Assembly: GCA_031260775.1 (NCBI GenBank)
Contig: JAISKW010000112.1
Location: 1 to 9,614 of the forward strand
Direction: 5' to 3'
DNA from: Christensenellaceae bacterium
GTDB taxonomy: Bacteria > Bacillota > Clostridia > Christensenellales > DTU072
Length of the DNA stretch: 9,614 bases
Part shown: in pieces, positions 1-6,493 of the stretch
Position numbering within the stretch: position 1 is the first letter of the stretch
Layout of the letters: each line of letters begins with the position of its first letter
The notes under the pieces: model-generated
What the model was told of the DNA's origin: nothing
Databases searched by the model: none
Seen by the model: the letters and a program-made list of their open reading frames with translations, nothing else
Program-made: the position numbers and the translations under genes

Positions 1-229
1 GGAGCAAGGCGAAGACGGAGATAAAGGCGAAACCGGCGACAAGGGCGCAACCGGCGACAAGGGTGCAACCGGCGACAAGGGCGCAACCGGCGACCAAGGA
101 CCCGTCGGCAACCAAGGACCCGTCGGCGAGCAAGGGGAGCAAGGCGAAGACGGAGATAAAGGCGAAACCGGCGACAAGGGCGCAACCGGCGACAAGGGTG
201 CAACCGGCGACAAGGGCGCAACCGGCGAC
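1..229 (+). repeat. 135-bp segmental duplication inside the collagen array
   Basis: Bases 1-94 are identical to bases 136-229 at an offset of exactly 135 bp (45 codons, 15 Gly-X-Y triplets). The identity includes a single variant glycine codon (ggt at 62-64 and 197-199) among otherwise ggc codons. A shared synonymous marker in both copies points to recent duplication of a block rather than independent 18-bp slippage. The copies diverge after 94 and 229, where the second has an extra GDKGAT unit. Confidence 0.93.
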
Positions 230-271
230 AAGGGCGCAACCGGCGACCAAGGCGAACAAGGTACCCCGGGA
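2..271 (+). repeat. Collagen-like Gly-X-Y coding repeat, 18-bp units
   Basis: Thirty consecutive triplets place Gly at every third position. The dominant hexapeptide is GDKGAT, coded by an 18-bp unit (ggcgacaagggcgcaacc) repeated with almost no synonymous change; GDQGPV/GNQGPV and EQGEDG units are interspersed. All unit lengths are multiples of nine bases, so copy-number change would lengthen or shorten the stalk without shifting frame. The array continues beyond the left edge. Confidence 0.95.
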
Positions 272-2074
272 ATTGCGGTTAACACGCTTCAAAAAACATG
301 GCTTAGCGGAAGCGGTGCGCCGTCAAACGAACTGGGTGCGGACGGTAACATTTACTACGACTACTCGAATAACAATGCCGTTTACGAAAAAGCAGGCGGT
401 ACTTGGGCGATTTCCGCCACAATAACAAGCGTTAGAAACGGCAACGGTACGCAGGTTTGGAGTTTTGCAACAACCCCCGAAAATGCTGTGAAACCGTATG
501 CAGGCAAAGTTTACGCCGCAATAGGCGACTCTATTACTGACGCCCAAGATACTAATGAATTCGGTTGGTATTCCGATTCAATCGGCTATGTTCCGCGCGT
601 TGCGGAGGCTCTCGGTTTTGCCTCGGGTTACAACCTCGGCTTGAGCGGCTCAACCTTTGTCGATTGGGCAAATAACAACGGCAACGCTTCGTTATCCTAT
701 ATCCCTTCCGATGCCGACGTCATTACGGTTTTCTTAGGCACGAACGATTTCGGACTGAACAAACCTCTCGGTCAATACGGAGACACGACGGGGGCAACGG
801 TTTACGGTTCGATTTATGTTGTTTTGAACTATTTAACGACGAATTTCCCCACAAAGGAAATTATTATGTTCACCCCCTCGCCCAGAAAATACGGGACTGA
901 AACCTCTTGGACATCCGTAAACTTGCAAGGGTACACGTTGCAAAGCGTTTGCGACGCCATAATCCGCACATCAAACGCGTTTGCTATTCCGGTTTTGGAT
1001 TTACAAAATTTATTAGGAGTTAACGAAAACACGAAAACCGCTTTGACTCTTGACGGTCTTCACTTAAAGCCAGCAGGGTACGAAAAGATGACTAAGCTCG
1101 TTATCGAGTACATAAAGGCTCCCACTTCAACCCCTATTTATAACGGTCTTGAGGAAATAATGAGGCGTCTTGAATTCCTTGAGAACAGCGCGGCAGGCGG
1201 GTTACTTGACTTTTACGGCCCCGTTACATGGGAAAGGCTTTCGAACACAAAAATAAAAATTATGTGGGAATTAAACAGTTATACTCCGTATACGGCAGAA
1301 ATATCCGTTGACAACGGCAGTAATTGGATTTCCGCGATTGACTATGTTAAAAACGGGAACAAATATTACTGCTATTACGACTTAACGGCAGCCGCTACGC
1401 TTAATATCAAAATTAAAACGGGAATGATTGGAAGCGAAATCACAAGCGAAGCGATAACGGTAGTTATCGCAAGCATTGTTCCCGAGAGTTTAAGTCTGTA
1501 CACAAGCTTTGGCACCGGGGCGGACTATTATGCTTATTCCGGCAGTGCAACTCATGACCGCCCGGGGACTGACGTTCTTGTAAGAACTGCCGCCGGGTGG
1601 CATAGTGTTCCAAGCCTTATCGCGGAACAGACTGTCACAAGCGGGAACATAATATCCTTTACATATACAACCGCAGAAGTAACCAACGCGAACGGTAGCA
1701 CGGCAGTAGGAACGAACTTTATTATAGGGTTGAAAGGAAAGGATACTGATCCGGTGAATGACGGTTTAGATGTTCCTTTATCGGATATATGTTTTTATGT
1801 GACCCCTACGGGCTCTATCGGATTCTATCATTATGGCAGAGGTTGGACACCTTTGACGTTCGGCCCTGTATTAAAAGAAGGTGATTTTGTTCAACTCGTT
1901 ATGGGCGCGGATAAGTTAGAAATTAGGATTAACGGAGCGACAATCATTTACACCTCTGTGCTTGCCGGTACCGCTTATTCGGATTATGCTGATTTGGATT
2001 ACACCAACGACAATTATTATTCGGTTATTATTACCGGCGCGGACGGGCTTTTGAAAGGCTTTGCGATTGACTAA
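2..2074 (+). CDS. Collagen-like repeat protein with SGNH/GDSL esterase domain (5'-truncated)
   Basis: The frame is open from the first complete codon at base 2 to TAA at 2072-2074, so the N-terminus lies outside the window; 690 residues are visible. Residues 1-90 are 30 Gly-X-Y triplets rich in GDKGAT. Residues about 91-162 are a linker containing WLSGSGAPS and GGTW motifs of the type seen in phage fibres and collagen-like surface proteins. Residues about 170-372 are an SGNH hydrolase: block I GDSITD (Ser177), block II Gly216, block III GTND (Asn248) and block V DGLH (Asp351, His354). A short helical stretch (EEIMRRLEFLEN) follows, then two beta-rich regions: about 403-490, Ig/FN3-like in appearance, and about 493-690, lectin or jelly-roll-like. 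No LPXTG motif or C-terminal membrane segment is seen. The predicted role is esterase or deacetylase action on an external polymer, with the collagen stalk as spacer. The substrate is unknown, and a prophage or host-adhesion origin is possible. The GTG at 488 is internal, not the start. Confidence 0.85.
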   Translation, partial: EQGEDGDKGETGDKGATGDKGATGDKGATGDQGPVGNQGPVGEQGEQGEDGDKGETGDKGATGDKGATGDKGATGDKGATGDQGEQGTPGIAVNTLQKTWLSGSGAPSNELGADGNIYYDYSNNNAVYEKAGGTWAISATITSVRNGNGTQVWSFATTPENAVKPYAGKVYAAIGDSITDAQDTNEFGWYSDSIGYVPRVAEALGFASGYNLGLSGSTFVDWANNNGNASLSYIPSDADVITVFLGTNDFGLNKPLGQYGDTTGATVYGSIYVVLNYLTTNFPTKEIIMFTPSPRKYGTETSWTSVNLQGYTLQSVCDAIIRTSNAFAIPVLDLQNLLGVNENTKTALTLDGLHLKPAGYEKMTKLVIEYIKAPTSTPIYNGLEEIMRRLEFLENSAAGGLLDFYGPVTWERLSNTKIKIMWELNSYTPYTAEISVDNGSNWISAIDYVKNGNKYYCYYDLTAAATLNIKIKTGMIGSEITSEAITVVIASIVPESLSLYTSFGTGADYYAYSGSATHDRPGTDVLVRTAAGWHSVPSLIAEQTVTSGNIISFTYTTAEVTNANGSTAVGTNFIIGLKGKDTDPVNDGLDVPLSDICFYVTPTGSIGFYHYGRGWTPLTFGPVLKEGDFVQLVMGADKLEIRINGATIIYTSVLAGTAYSDYADLDYTNDNYYSVIITGADGLLKGFAID

Positions 2075-2086
2075 GCCGAGCCGGGA

Positions 2087-2181
2087 GCGCAGAATGACAA
2101 AGGAAATTAAATTATCCATTAATAACAAAAGAAAAAAGTAAAACGGAACACAAAGGGCGCAATAATCCGCACCCTTTGTGT
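2087..2181 (+). repeat. Dispersed intergenic repeat, copy 1
   Basis: This segment matches the reverse complement of 6494-6569. Bases 2087-2121 align with the complement of 6569-6535 with about three mismatches in 35. The match resumes through a CAAAAGAAAAA block and then through GGGCGCAAT and CTTTGTGT at the hairpin. Copy 1 carries about 18 extra bases (around 2136-2154) before the hairpin core. It starts 12 bases after the stop of the SGNH protein gene. It looks like a non-coding REP/MITE-type element carrying a terminator; no coding capacity is seen. Confidence 0.75.
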
Positions 2182-2183
2182 TC
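2146..2183 (+). terminator. 12-bp perfect hairpin after the SGNH gene
   Basis: GAACACAAAGGG (2146-2157) pairs perfectly with 2172-2183 around a 14-nt loop. A T-run on the + strand occurs only at 2196-2201, so it is not a textbook intrinsic terminator, but its place between the SGNH stop and the glnN promoter suits a boundary. An A-rich tract lies before the hairpin, so on the opposite strand the hairpin would be followed by a T-rich run; it may act better in that direction or in both. Confidence 0.6.
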
Positions 2184-2214
2184 TACCGAAAGAACGCTTT
2201 TTTGAATGAGCAAG

Positions 2215-2243
2215 TTGACACGGTTTTCAAATTGAAATAATAT
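2215..2243 (+). promoter_or_regulatory. Sigma-A-type promoter of glnN
   Basis: A perfect -35 box TTGACA (2215-2220) is separated by 17 bp from TAATAT (2238-2243), which matches the -10 consensus at five of six positions. Transcription is expected to start near 2250, giving a leader of about 90 nt before the glnN ATG. The near-consensus sequence suggests high intrinsic strength, with control exerted downstream in the leader. Confidence 0.85.
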
Positions 2244-2249
2244 ATATCT

Positions 2250-2323
2250 ATTGAGCGACAAAGGCGTTGCTTGCTACACCGCGGAGGGAATCCCGGGAAT
2301 GCGAGTGACGCCTTTTGTTTTTC
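2250..2323 (+). promoter_or_regulatory. glnN leader with terminator-like attenuator hairpin
   Basis: GGCGTTGCTTGC (2263-2274) pairs with 2301-2312 over 12 bp including three G-U pairs. The stem extends outward through ACAAA (2258-2262) against TTTTGT. It is followed immediately by TTTTGTTTTT (2313-2322), the arrangement of an intrinsic terminator, and the T-run ends 17 nt before the ATG. An alternative inner helix, CACCGC (2277-2282) with GCG-A-GTG (2301-2307) and a GGG-AAT-CCC tip (2286-2294), would compete for the upper part of the stem, so two conformations are possible. The hairpin lies between promoter and gene, so it must be read through for expression. The ligand or protein is unknown. 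I could not fit the known glutamine riboswitches or the ANTAR two-hairpin pattern. Confidence 0.6.
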
Positions 2324-2339
2324 AAAAAACCGATTAAAT

Positions 2340-4436
2340 ATGGAAAAACTACCTGAATTATTTGGAGAAATGGTCTTCAACGACGCGGTTATGCGCGAAA
2401 GACTTCCTAAAGACACCTATAAGGCGTTGGTTAAAGTAATCAAAACCGGCGGCGAGTTAACCCTTGACATCGCGACAATAGTTGCAAACGCAATGAAGGA
2501 TTGGGCGGCATCCAAGGGCGCAACGCACTTTACGCACGTTTTCCAACCGTTAACCGGTATCACGGCGGAAAAGCACGACTCGTTCATTTCCCCCGCCGCC
2601 GACGGCAAAATAATTTTGGAATTTTCGGGCAAAGAGTTAATTAAAGGCGAGCCCGACGCGTCAAGCTTCCCCTCAGGCGGCATCAGGGCGACCTTCGAGG
2701 CGCGCGGATATACCGCTTGGGACCCCACATCGTACGCGTTCGTTAAGGACGGTTCGCTTTGTATTCCTACGGCTTTCTGCTCGTATACGGGTGAGGCGTT
2801 GGACAAAAAAACTCCGCTCTTGCGTTCTATGCAAGCAATCGATACGCAAGCGTTACGCATTTTGAAACTTTTCGGCGGCACGGCGGGCAAGGTTTCCTCA
2901 ACCGTCGGGCCGGAGCAGGAATATTTCCTTATCAATAAAGAGGACTTCTTTGCCCGTAAGGATTTGGTAACCTGCGGCAGAACGCTTTTCGGCGCGAAAC
3001 CCCCTAAGGGACAAGAACTCGAAGACCATTATTTCGGAGTTATCAAGCCGCGCGTGTCGGCATATATGAAGGACTTAGACGAGGAGCTTTGGAAGTACGG
3101 CATTTTAGCCAAAACAAAGCATAACGAGGTCGCGCCCTCGCAGCACGAGCTTGCGGTAATTTACGGCACGACGAACGTCGCAACCGACCAAAACCAATTG
3201 GTTATGGAAACGATGAAGCGCGTAGCGGGCCGCCACGGTTTGGCGTGTTTGTTGCACGAAAAGCCGTTTGCCGGCATCAACGGCTCGGGCAAGCACAACA
3301 ACTGGTCGCTTGCAACCGATACCGGCGTTAACCTCTTAGACCCCGGAACTACCCCCGAGGAAAACGCGCAATTCTTACTGCTTTTGACCGCGGTTATTTC
3401 GGCGGTTGACGAATATCAAGGCTTGCTGCGCGCAACTGTTGCAAGCGCGGGCAACGACCACCGCTTGGGCGCGTCGGAAGCCCCTCCGGCAATAATTTCG
3501 ATTTTCTTGGGCGAGGAACTGACGGCGGTTGTAGATTCTATTACCGGCGGCACAAAGTTCTCCCGAACCGAGGTTCCTCCGCTGTCGCTCGGCGTTACGG
3601 CTCTCCCTAAAATTCCTAAGGACAATACCGACCGTAACCGCACCTCTCCGTTCGCATTTACCGGCAATAAGTTTGAGTTCCGTATGCCCGGCTCGGCGTT
3701 CTCGATAAGCGACTGCAACTTTGTTTTGAACACAATCGTTGCCGAGCAGCTTTCGCGCTATGCCGACAAATTAGAGAAAATTAAGACGAAAAAAGAGTTT
3801 AAGGAAACCCTCCATACCCTCGTTAAGGACGAATTGACCGCGCACAAAAACATTATTTTCAACGGCAACGGCTACGACGATTCGTGGGTGGTCGAAGCCG
3901 AACGCCGCGGACTTTTGAACCTCAAAAACACAATGGACGCGCTGCCGCAGCTTATCGAAGAAAAGAACATCGAGGTGCTCGAAAAGCACGGAGTTTTGAG
4001 CCGCGAGGAGAGCGAATCGCGCTACGAGGTGTTCACCGAGCAGTACGCGAAGATTTTGACAATCGAGGCGTTGACGATGATTGATATGGCAAATAAGGAC
4101 ATTCTCCCCGCCGTTGAAAACTATGTTTCGAAGCTTGCAAAAACCGCAAAAGCGAAACTTGCAGTATCCCCCGACTTAAGTATAGGACTCGAAAGACGCT
4201 TATTGTTTAAGTTGTCCGAAAAGCAAGCGCAGTTCTACAACCTCACAAACGAGTTATCCGAGGTGTTAGAGCAAGCCGAGCACGTAGGCGACAGCACGGC
4301 GGTCGGCTTAGCGTTCAAAACCGAAGTCGTACCCGCAATGGCAAAACTGCGCGCGGTCGGCGACGAGCTTGAGGAAATTACCGACGCGGCATTGTGGCCG
4401 TTCCCCGTGTATTCGTCAATGCTGTTCAACGTGTAA
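2340..4436 (+). CDS. glnN: Glutamine synthetase type III (GSIII)
   Basis: This enzyme makes glutamine from glutamate, ammonium and ATP in the cytoplasm. The 698 residues match the GSIII family length of about 700, much longer than GSI (about 450). Visible family signatures are GPEQEYF (190-196, metal-binding glutamates), NEVAPSQHE (262-270), GINGSGKHNNWS (312-323, ammonium/ATP-site loop), SAGNDHRLGASEAPPAIIS (369-387) and KFEFRMPGS (444-452), with the typical C-terminal WPFPVYSSMLFNV. The ATG at 2340 is chosen because the protein then starts MEKLPELFGEMVFN, as in clostridial GSIII. A longer frame from TTG 2271 would translate the leader hairpin. No Shine-Dalgarno sequence precedes the ATG; the upstream bases are A-rich. 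It lies 141 bp before the ammonium channel gene, and the two probably act as one nitrogen module. It appears complete and intact. Confidence 0.97.
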   Translation: MEKLPELFGEMVFNDAVMRERLPKDTYKALVKVIKTGGELTLDIATIVANAMKDWAASKGATHFTHVFQPLTGITAEKHDSFISPAADGKIILEFSGKELIKGEPDASSFPSGGIRATFEARGYTAWDPTSYAFVKDGSLCIPTAFCSYTGEALDKKTPLLRSMQAIDTQALRILKLFGGTAGKVSSTVGPEQEYFLINKEDFFARKDLVTCGRTLFGAKPPKGQELEDHYFGVIKPRVSAYMKDLDEELWKYGILAKTKHNEVAPSQHELAVIYGTTNVATDQNQLVMETMKRVAGRHGLACLLHEKPFAGINGSGKHNNWSLATDTGVNLLDPGTTPEENAQFLLLLTAVISAVDEYQGLLRATVASAGNDHRLGASEAPPAIISIFLGEELTAVVDSITGGTKFSRTEVPPLSLGVTALPKIPKDNTDRNRTSPFAFTGNKFEFRMPGSAFSISDCNFVLNTIVAEQLSRYADKLEKIKTKKEFKETLHTLVKDELTAHKNIIFNGNGYDDSWVVEAERRGLLNLKNTMDALPQLIEEKNIEVLEKHGVLSREESESRYEVFTEQYAKILTIEALTMIDMANKDILPAVENYVSKLAKTAKAKLAVSPDLSIGLERRLLFKLSEKQAQFYNLTNELSEVLEQAEHVGDSTAVGLAFKTEVVPAMAKLRAVGDELEEITDAALWPFPVYSSMLFNV

Positions 4437-4468
4437 TTATAATACGACTGTTTATTCGAAGAACGTAG

Positions 4469-4483
4469 GGGCAAGCCTTGCCC
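4469..4483. repeat. Short palindrome between glnN and amt
   Basis: GGGCAAG (4469-4475) and CTTGCCC (4477-4483) form a near-perfect inverted repeat, which as RNA would be a small 5-bp stem with a 5-nt loop. An A-tract rather than a T-tract follows, so it is not a + strand terminator. It could be an intergenic repeat remnant or an operator in the amt leader. A TATAAT box at 4438-4443, directly after the glnN stop, could start an amt transcript near 4450, but no convincing -35 is visible. Confidence 0.4.
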
Positions 4484-4511
4484 GAAAAAATTAAATAAAA
4501 AAGACGCAAAG

Positions 4512-4557
4512 ACGCGTGACCGTAAGGGATTATCCCTAATACGGCGCGCGTTTTTTT
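4512..4557 (+). terminator. Strong hairpin with T-run directly before amt (terminator or attenuator)
   Basis: Three stacked helices are visible: ACGCG (4512-4516) with 4547-4551, CCGTA (4520-4524) with TACGG (4540-4544), and AGGGA (4525-4529) with TCCCT (4533-4537) around a TTA loop. Small internal loops lie at 4517-4519/4545-4546 and at 4538-4539. Seven T residues follow (4551-4557). It is a clear intrinsic terminator in form. The amt Shine-Dalgarno begins only 10 bases after the T-run, which leaves no space for another promoter, so amt transcripts must come from upstream and pass this structure. It therefore probably acts as a conditional attenuator as well as limiting glnN read-through. 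Confidence 0.8.
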
Positions 4558-4577
4558 GTTAAATAAAAGGAGAAAAA

Positions 4578-6326
4578 ATGTTAAATTGGCAATTAGGTAT
4601 TTCGGATTCGGTAAACGACACGGGCAGTGCGTTACTGATAATTTTCGGCATCGCTTTGGTGTTCTTTATGAACGCGGGGTTTGCTATGGTTGAAACGGGC
4701 TTTACCCGTGCGAAAAATGCGGGGAACATCCTAATGAAAAACCTCATAGATTTTTGCATTGCGGCTCCCGTTTTCTGGCTTTTGGGCTACGGACTTATGC
4801 ATGGCATAGATAACGGCGGTTTCATAGGAACGCCCACTAACCCCTTTACCGAGGTCGATACGATGAAACTTATGTTCCACATGGTATTCTGCGCGACGGC
4901 GGCGACAATCGTTTCGGGAGCTATGGCGGAGAGGACAAAATTCTCGGCGTATTGCATCTACTCGTTCGCGATTTCCGTTTTAATTTACCCCATTTCGGGG
5001 CACTGGATTTGGGGCGGCGGCTGGCTTTCGCAAATCGGATTCGTTGACTTCGCAGGTTCAACCGCGGTTCACCTTGTCGGCGGCGTATGCGCCCTTGTCG
5101 GAGCAATCATCTTAGGGCCTCGTCTTGGCAAGTACAAAAAGAATCCCTCAACGGGAAAGTTGGAAAGCACCGCTATCCCCGGGCACAGCATCACGCTCGG
5201 CGCGCTCGGCTGCTTCATTCTTTGGTTCGGCTGGTACGGCTTTAACGGCGCGTCGCAATACGCGTTGGGCGGTCTTGAGGATGTCGTTGCGGTTTCGAAC
5301 GTTCTTGTAACAACCACAATCGCCGCCGCGCTCGCGACAATAACCGGATTGATTATCACATGGGTTCGATACAAAAAGCCCGACGTTTCGATGACCTTTA
5401 ACGCCGCTCTCGCCGGGCTTGTTGCGGTAACGGCAGGTTGCGCCACGGTTACAATTGCCGGTGCGGCGATTATCGGCATCATTGCGGCGTTCGTCGTCGT
5501 GTTCGGCATCGAATTTATCGACAAAAAATTACATATTGACGACCCCGTCGGCGCAATCGGCGTGCATTGCCTTAACGGCGCGCTCGGCACAATTCTTGTC
5601 GGCGTATTCAGCTACGACAAGGGCATCATTTCCGGTTTCATTTACAACCCCGATTTAACCGCCTCCGAAGCGTTCAAGTTCCTCGGAATTCAAATTCTCG
5701 GTGTAGTCGTCGTTTTCGCGTGGACTGCCGCGCTCTCTTTCGGCATTTTTATGTTAATCAAAAAAATCAACGGACTCCGTGCTTCCGACGAGGAGCAAAT
5801 CCTCGGCTTAGACGCCGCCGAACACGGTTTGCCCTCCGCTTATGCCGATTTCACCTCGGCTGCGATGTCCTCCGACGGCATTTCCATCATCACCTCCGCT
5901 TCCGTGCCCGTTGAGTATCACAACGAGGGCGGCGCGCACGCTTACGATATTGATGATGCGGACGTTGACAAAAACAAGTTTACAAAAGTGGTTATTCTCG
6001 CCCGTCCCGAACGCTTTGACGCGCTCAAAATTGCTTTCAATTCTATTGGAATAACGGGTATGACGGTCACTTCGGTACTCGGTTGCGGAATGCAAAAGGG
6101 GCAAAAAATGTACCGCGGCGTACATGTTGATATCAACCTTTTGCCCAAAGTCAAAGTTGAAATTGTTGTTTGCAAGGTTCCCGTAAAGCTCGTAGTGGAT
6201 ACCGCTAAGTCGGTTTTGCATAGCGGCGATTTCGGTGACGGCAAGATTTTCATCTACGATGTCGAAAACGTTATCAAGGTTCGCACCGGCGAAGAAGGTT
6301 ACGACGCACTTCAAGACGTTTTATAG
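4578..6326 (+). CDS. amt: Ammonium channel Amt fused to a C-terminal PII (GlnB/GlnK) domain
   Basis: Residues 1 to about 410 form an Amt/Mep/Rh channel. The twin pore histidines are His165 (GSTAVHL) and His330 (GAIGVHC). HWIWGGG (142-148), FVDFAG (155-160, the conserved Asp157) and LWFGWYGFN (215-223) are all present, and about 11 hydrophobic segments are expected in the membrane. An acidic, flexible linker (about 411-466) leads to a full PII domain (about 467-582) with IGITGMTV, QKG (506-508), the T-loop YRG (512-514), FLPK-like LLPKVKVEIVV, GDGKIF (553-558) and RTGE (569-572), which are the ATP/2-oxoglutarate-site motifs. Position 517, equivalent to Tyr51 (the classic uridylylation site), is Val, so uridylylation control is unlikely. 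The T-loop arginine that plugs the pore in GlnK-AmtB is kept (Arg513). The fused domain probably gates its own trimer. AGGAG at 4568-4572, five bases before the ATG, is a good ribosome binding site. Confidence 0.96.
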   Translation: MLNWQLGISDSVNDTGSALLIIFGIALVFFMNAGFAMVETGFTRAKNAGNILMKNLIDFCIAAPVFWLLGYGLMHGIDNGGFIGTPTNPFTEVDTMKLMFHMVFCATAATIVSGAMAERTKFSAYCIYSFAISVLIYPISGHWIWGGGWLSQIGFVDFAGSTAVHLVGGVCALVGAIILGPRLGKYKKNPSTGKLESTAIPGHSITLGALGCFILWFGWYGFNGASQYALGGLEDVVAVSNVLVTTTIAAALATITGLIITWVRYKKPDVSMTFNAALAGLVAVTAGCATVTIAGAAIIGIIAAFVVVFGIEFIDKKLHIDDPVGAIGVHCLNGALGTILVGVFSYDKGIISGFIYNPDLTASEAFKFLGIQILGVVVVFAWTAALSFGIFMLIKKINGLRASDEEQILGLDAAEHGLPSAYADFTSAAMSSDGISIITSASVPVEYHNEGGAHAYDIDDADVDKNKFTKVVILARPERFDALKIAFNSIGITGMTVTSVLGCGMQKGQKMYRGVHVDINLLPKVKVEIVVCKVPVKLVVDTAKSVLHSGDFGDGKIFIYDVENVIKVRTGEEGYDALQDVL

Positions 6327-6390
6327 ATGTAAGTCCTTTCGGGAGGGGGAACGCCGTTTTGAAATGTGAGTCCTTTCGGGGAGGGGAATG
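6327..6390 (+). repeat. Imperfect tandem direct repeat after amt
   Basis: ATGTAAGTCCTTTCGGG (6327-6343) followed by an AGGGGGAA block recurs 37 bp later as ATGTGAGTCCTTTCGGG (6364-6380) followed by GAGGGGAA. The first copy starts immediately after the amt stop. The second copy provides the left arm of the long hairpin at 6375-6423, while the first lacks a matching right arm. It looks like a partly duplicated non-coding repeat element. Confidence 0.7.
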
Positions 6391-6423
6391 CTTTTCCGAG
6401 AAAAGCATTCTCCCTTCCCCGAA
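6375..6423. repeat. Long 49-nt hairpin (about 20 bp) downstream of amt
   Basis: TTCGGGG (6375-6381) pairs with CCCCGAA (6417-6423), AGGG (6382-6385) with CCCT (6412-6415), and AATGCTTTT (6387-6395) with AAAAGCATT (6401-6409) around a CCGAG loop, with only one- or two-base bulges. CCCCTCCCC at 6424-6432 is a second perfect partner for GGGGAGGGG (6378-6386), so alternative pairing is possible. There is no T-run. It may protect the 3' end of the amt transcript or be a mobile palindromic repeat. Confidence 0.65.
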
Positions 6424-6493
6424 CCCCTCCCCTTTGAAAAGCTGTTTCGGGGGGATGTTTTCCGGAAGGAAATAAAAACGATATTTGGGAAAT

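Noticed and set aside
1..271. CRISPR-like repeat array
   Set aside because: Units are contiguous 18-bp codon repeats without unique spacers and translate into Gly-X-Y triplets.
63..425. Open frame overlapping the collagen array in another frame (RAQPAT repeats)
   Set aside because: Its periodic sequence is the frame-shifted shadow of the 18-bp repeat, and it ends where the true frame continues into a recognisable enzyme.
488..490. GTG as start of a separate SGNH esterase gene
   Set aside because: The same frame is open without interruption from base 2 through the collagen repeats, and no ribosome binding site precedes 488, so the valine is internal.
2275..2303. Resemblance of ACACCGCGGAGGG...CCCGGGA to the 3' part of ykkC-family aptamers
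   Set aside because: The 5' half of such an aptamer is absent, since only about 25 nt separate the likely transcription start from this segment. The likeness is therefore probably superficial; an Infernal search would settle it.
2271..2339. Extension of glnN to an upstream TTG start
   Set aside because: The extra 23 residues would be encoded by the leader hairpin and its T-run and do not resemble GSIII N-termini, while the ATG at 2340 gives the family start exactly.
4440..4449. Partial match to the T7 phage promoter (TAATACGACT)
   Set aside because: The match stops after ten bases and lacks the CACTATAG initiation part, so it is chance.
5808..6314. 168-codon minus-strand frame across the PII domain
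   Set aside because: It is antisense to the well-supported Amt-PII coding sequence and resembles no known protein, so it is a codon-bias shadow.
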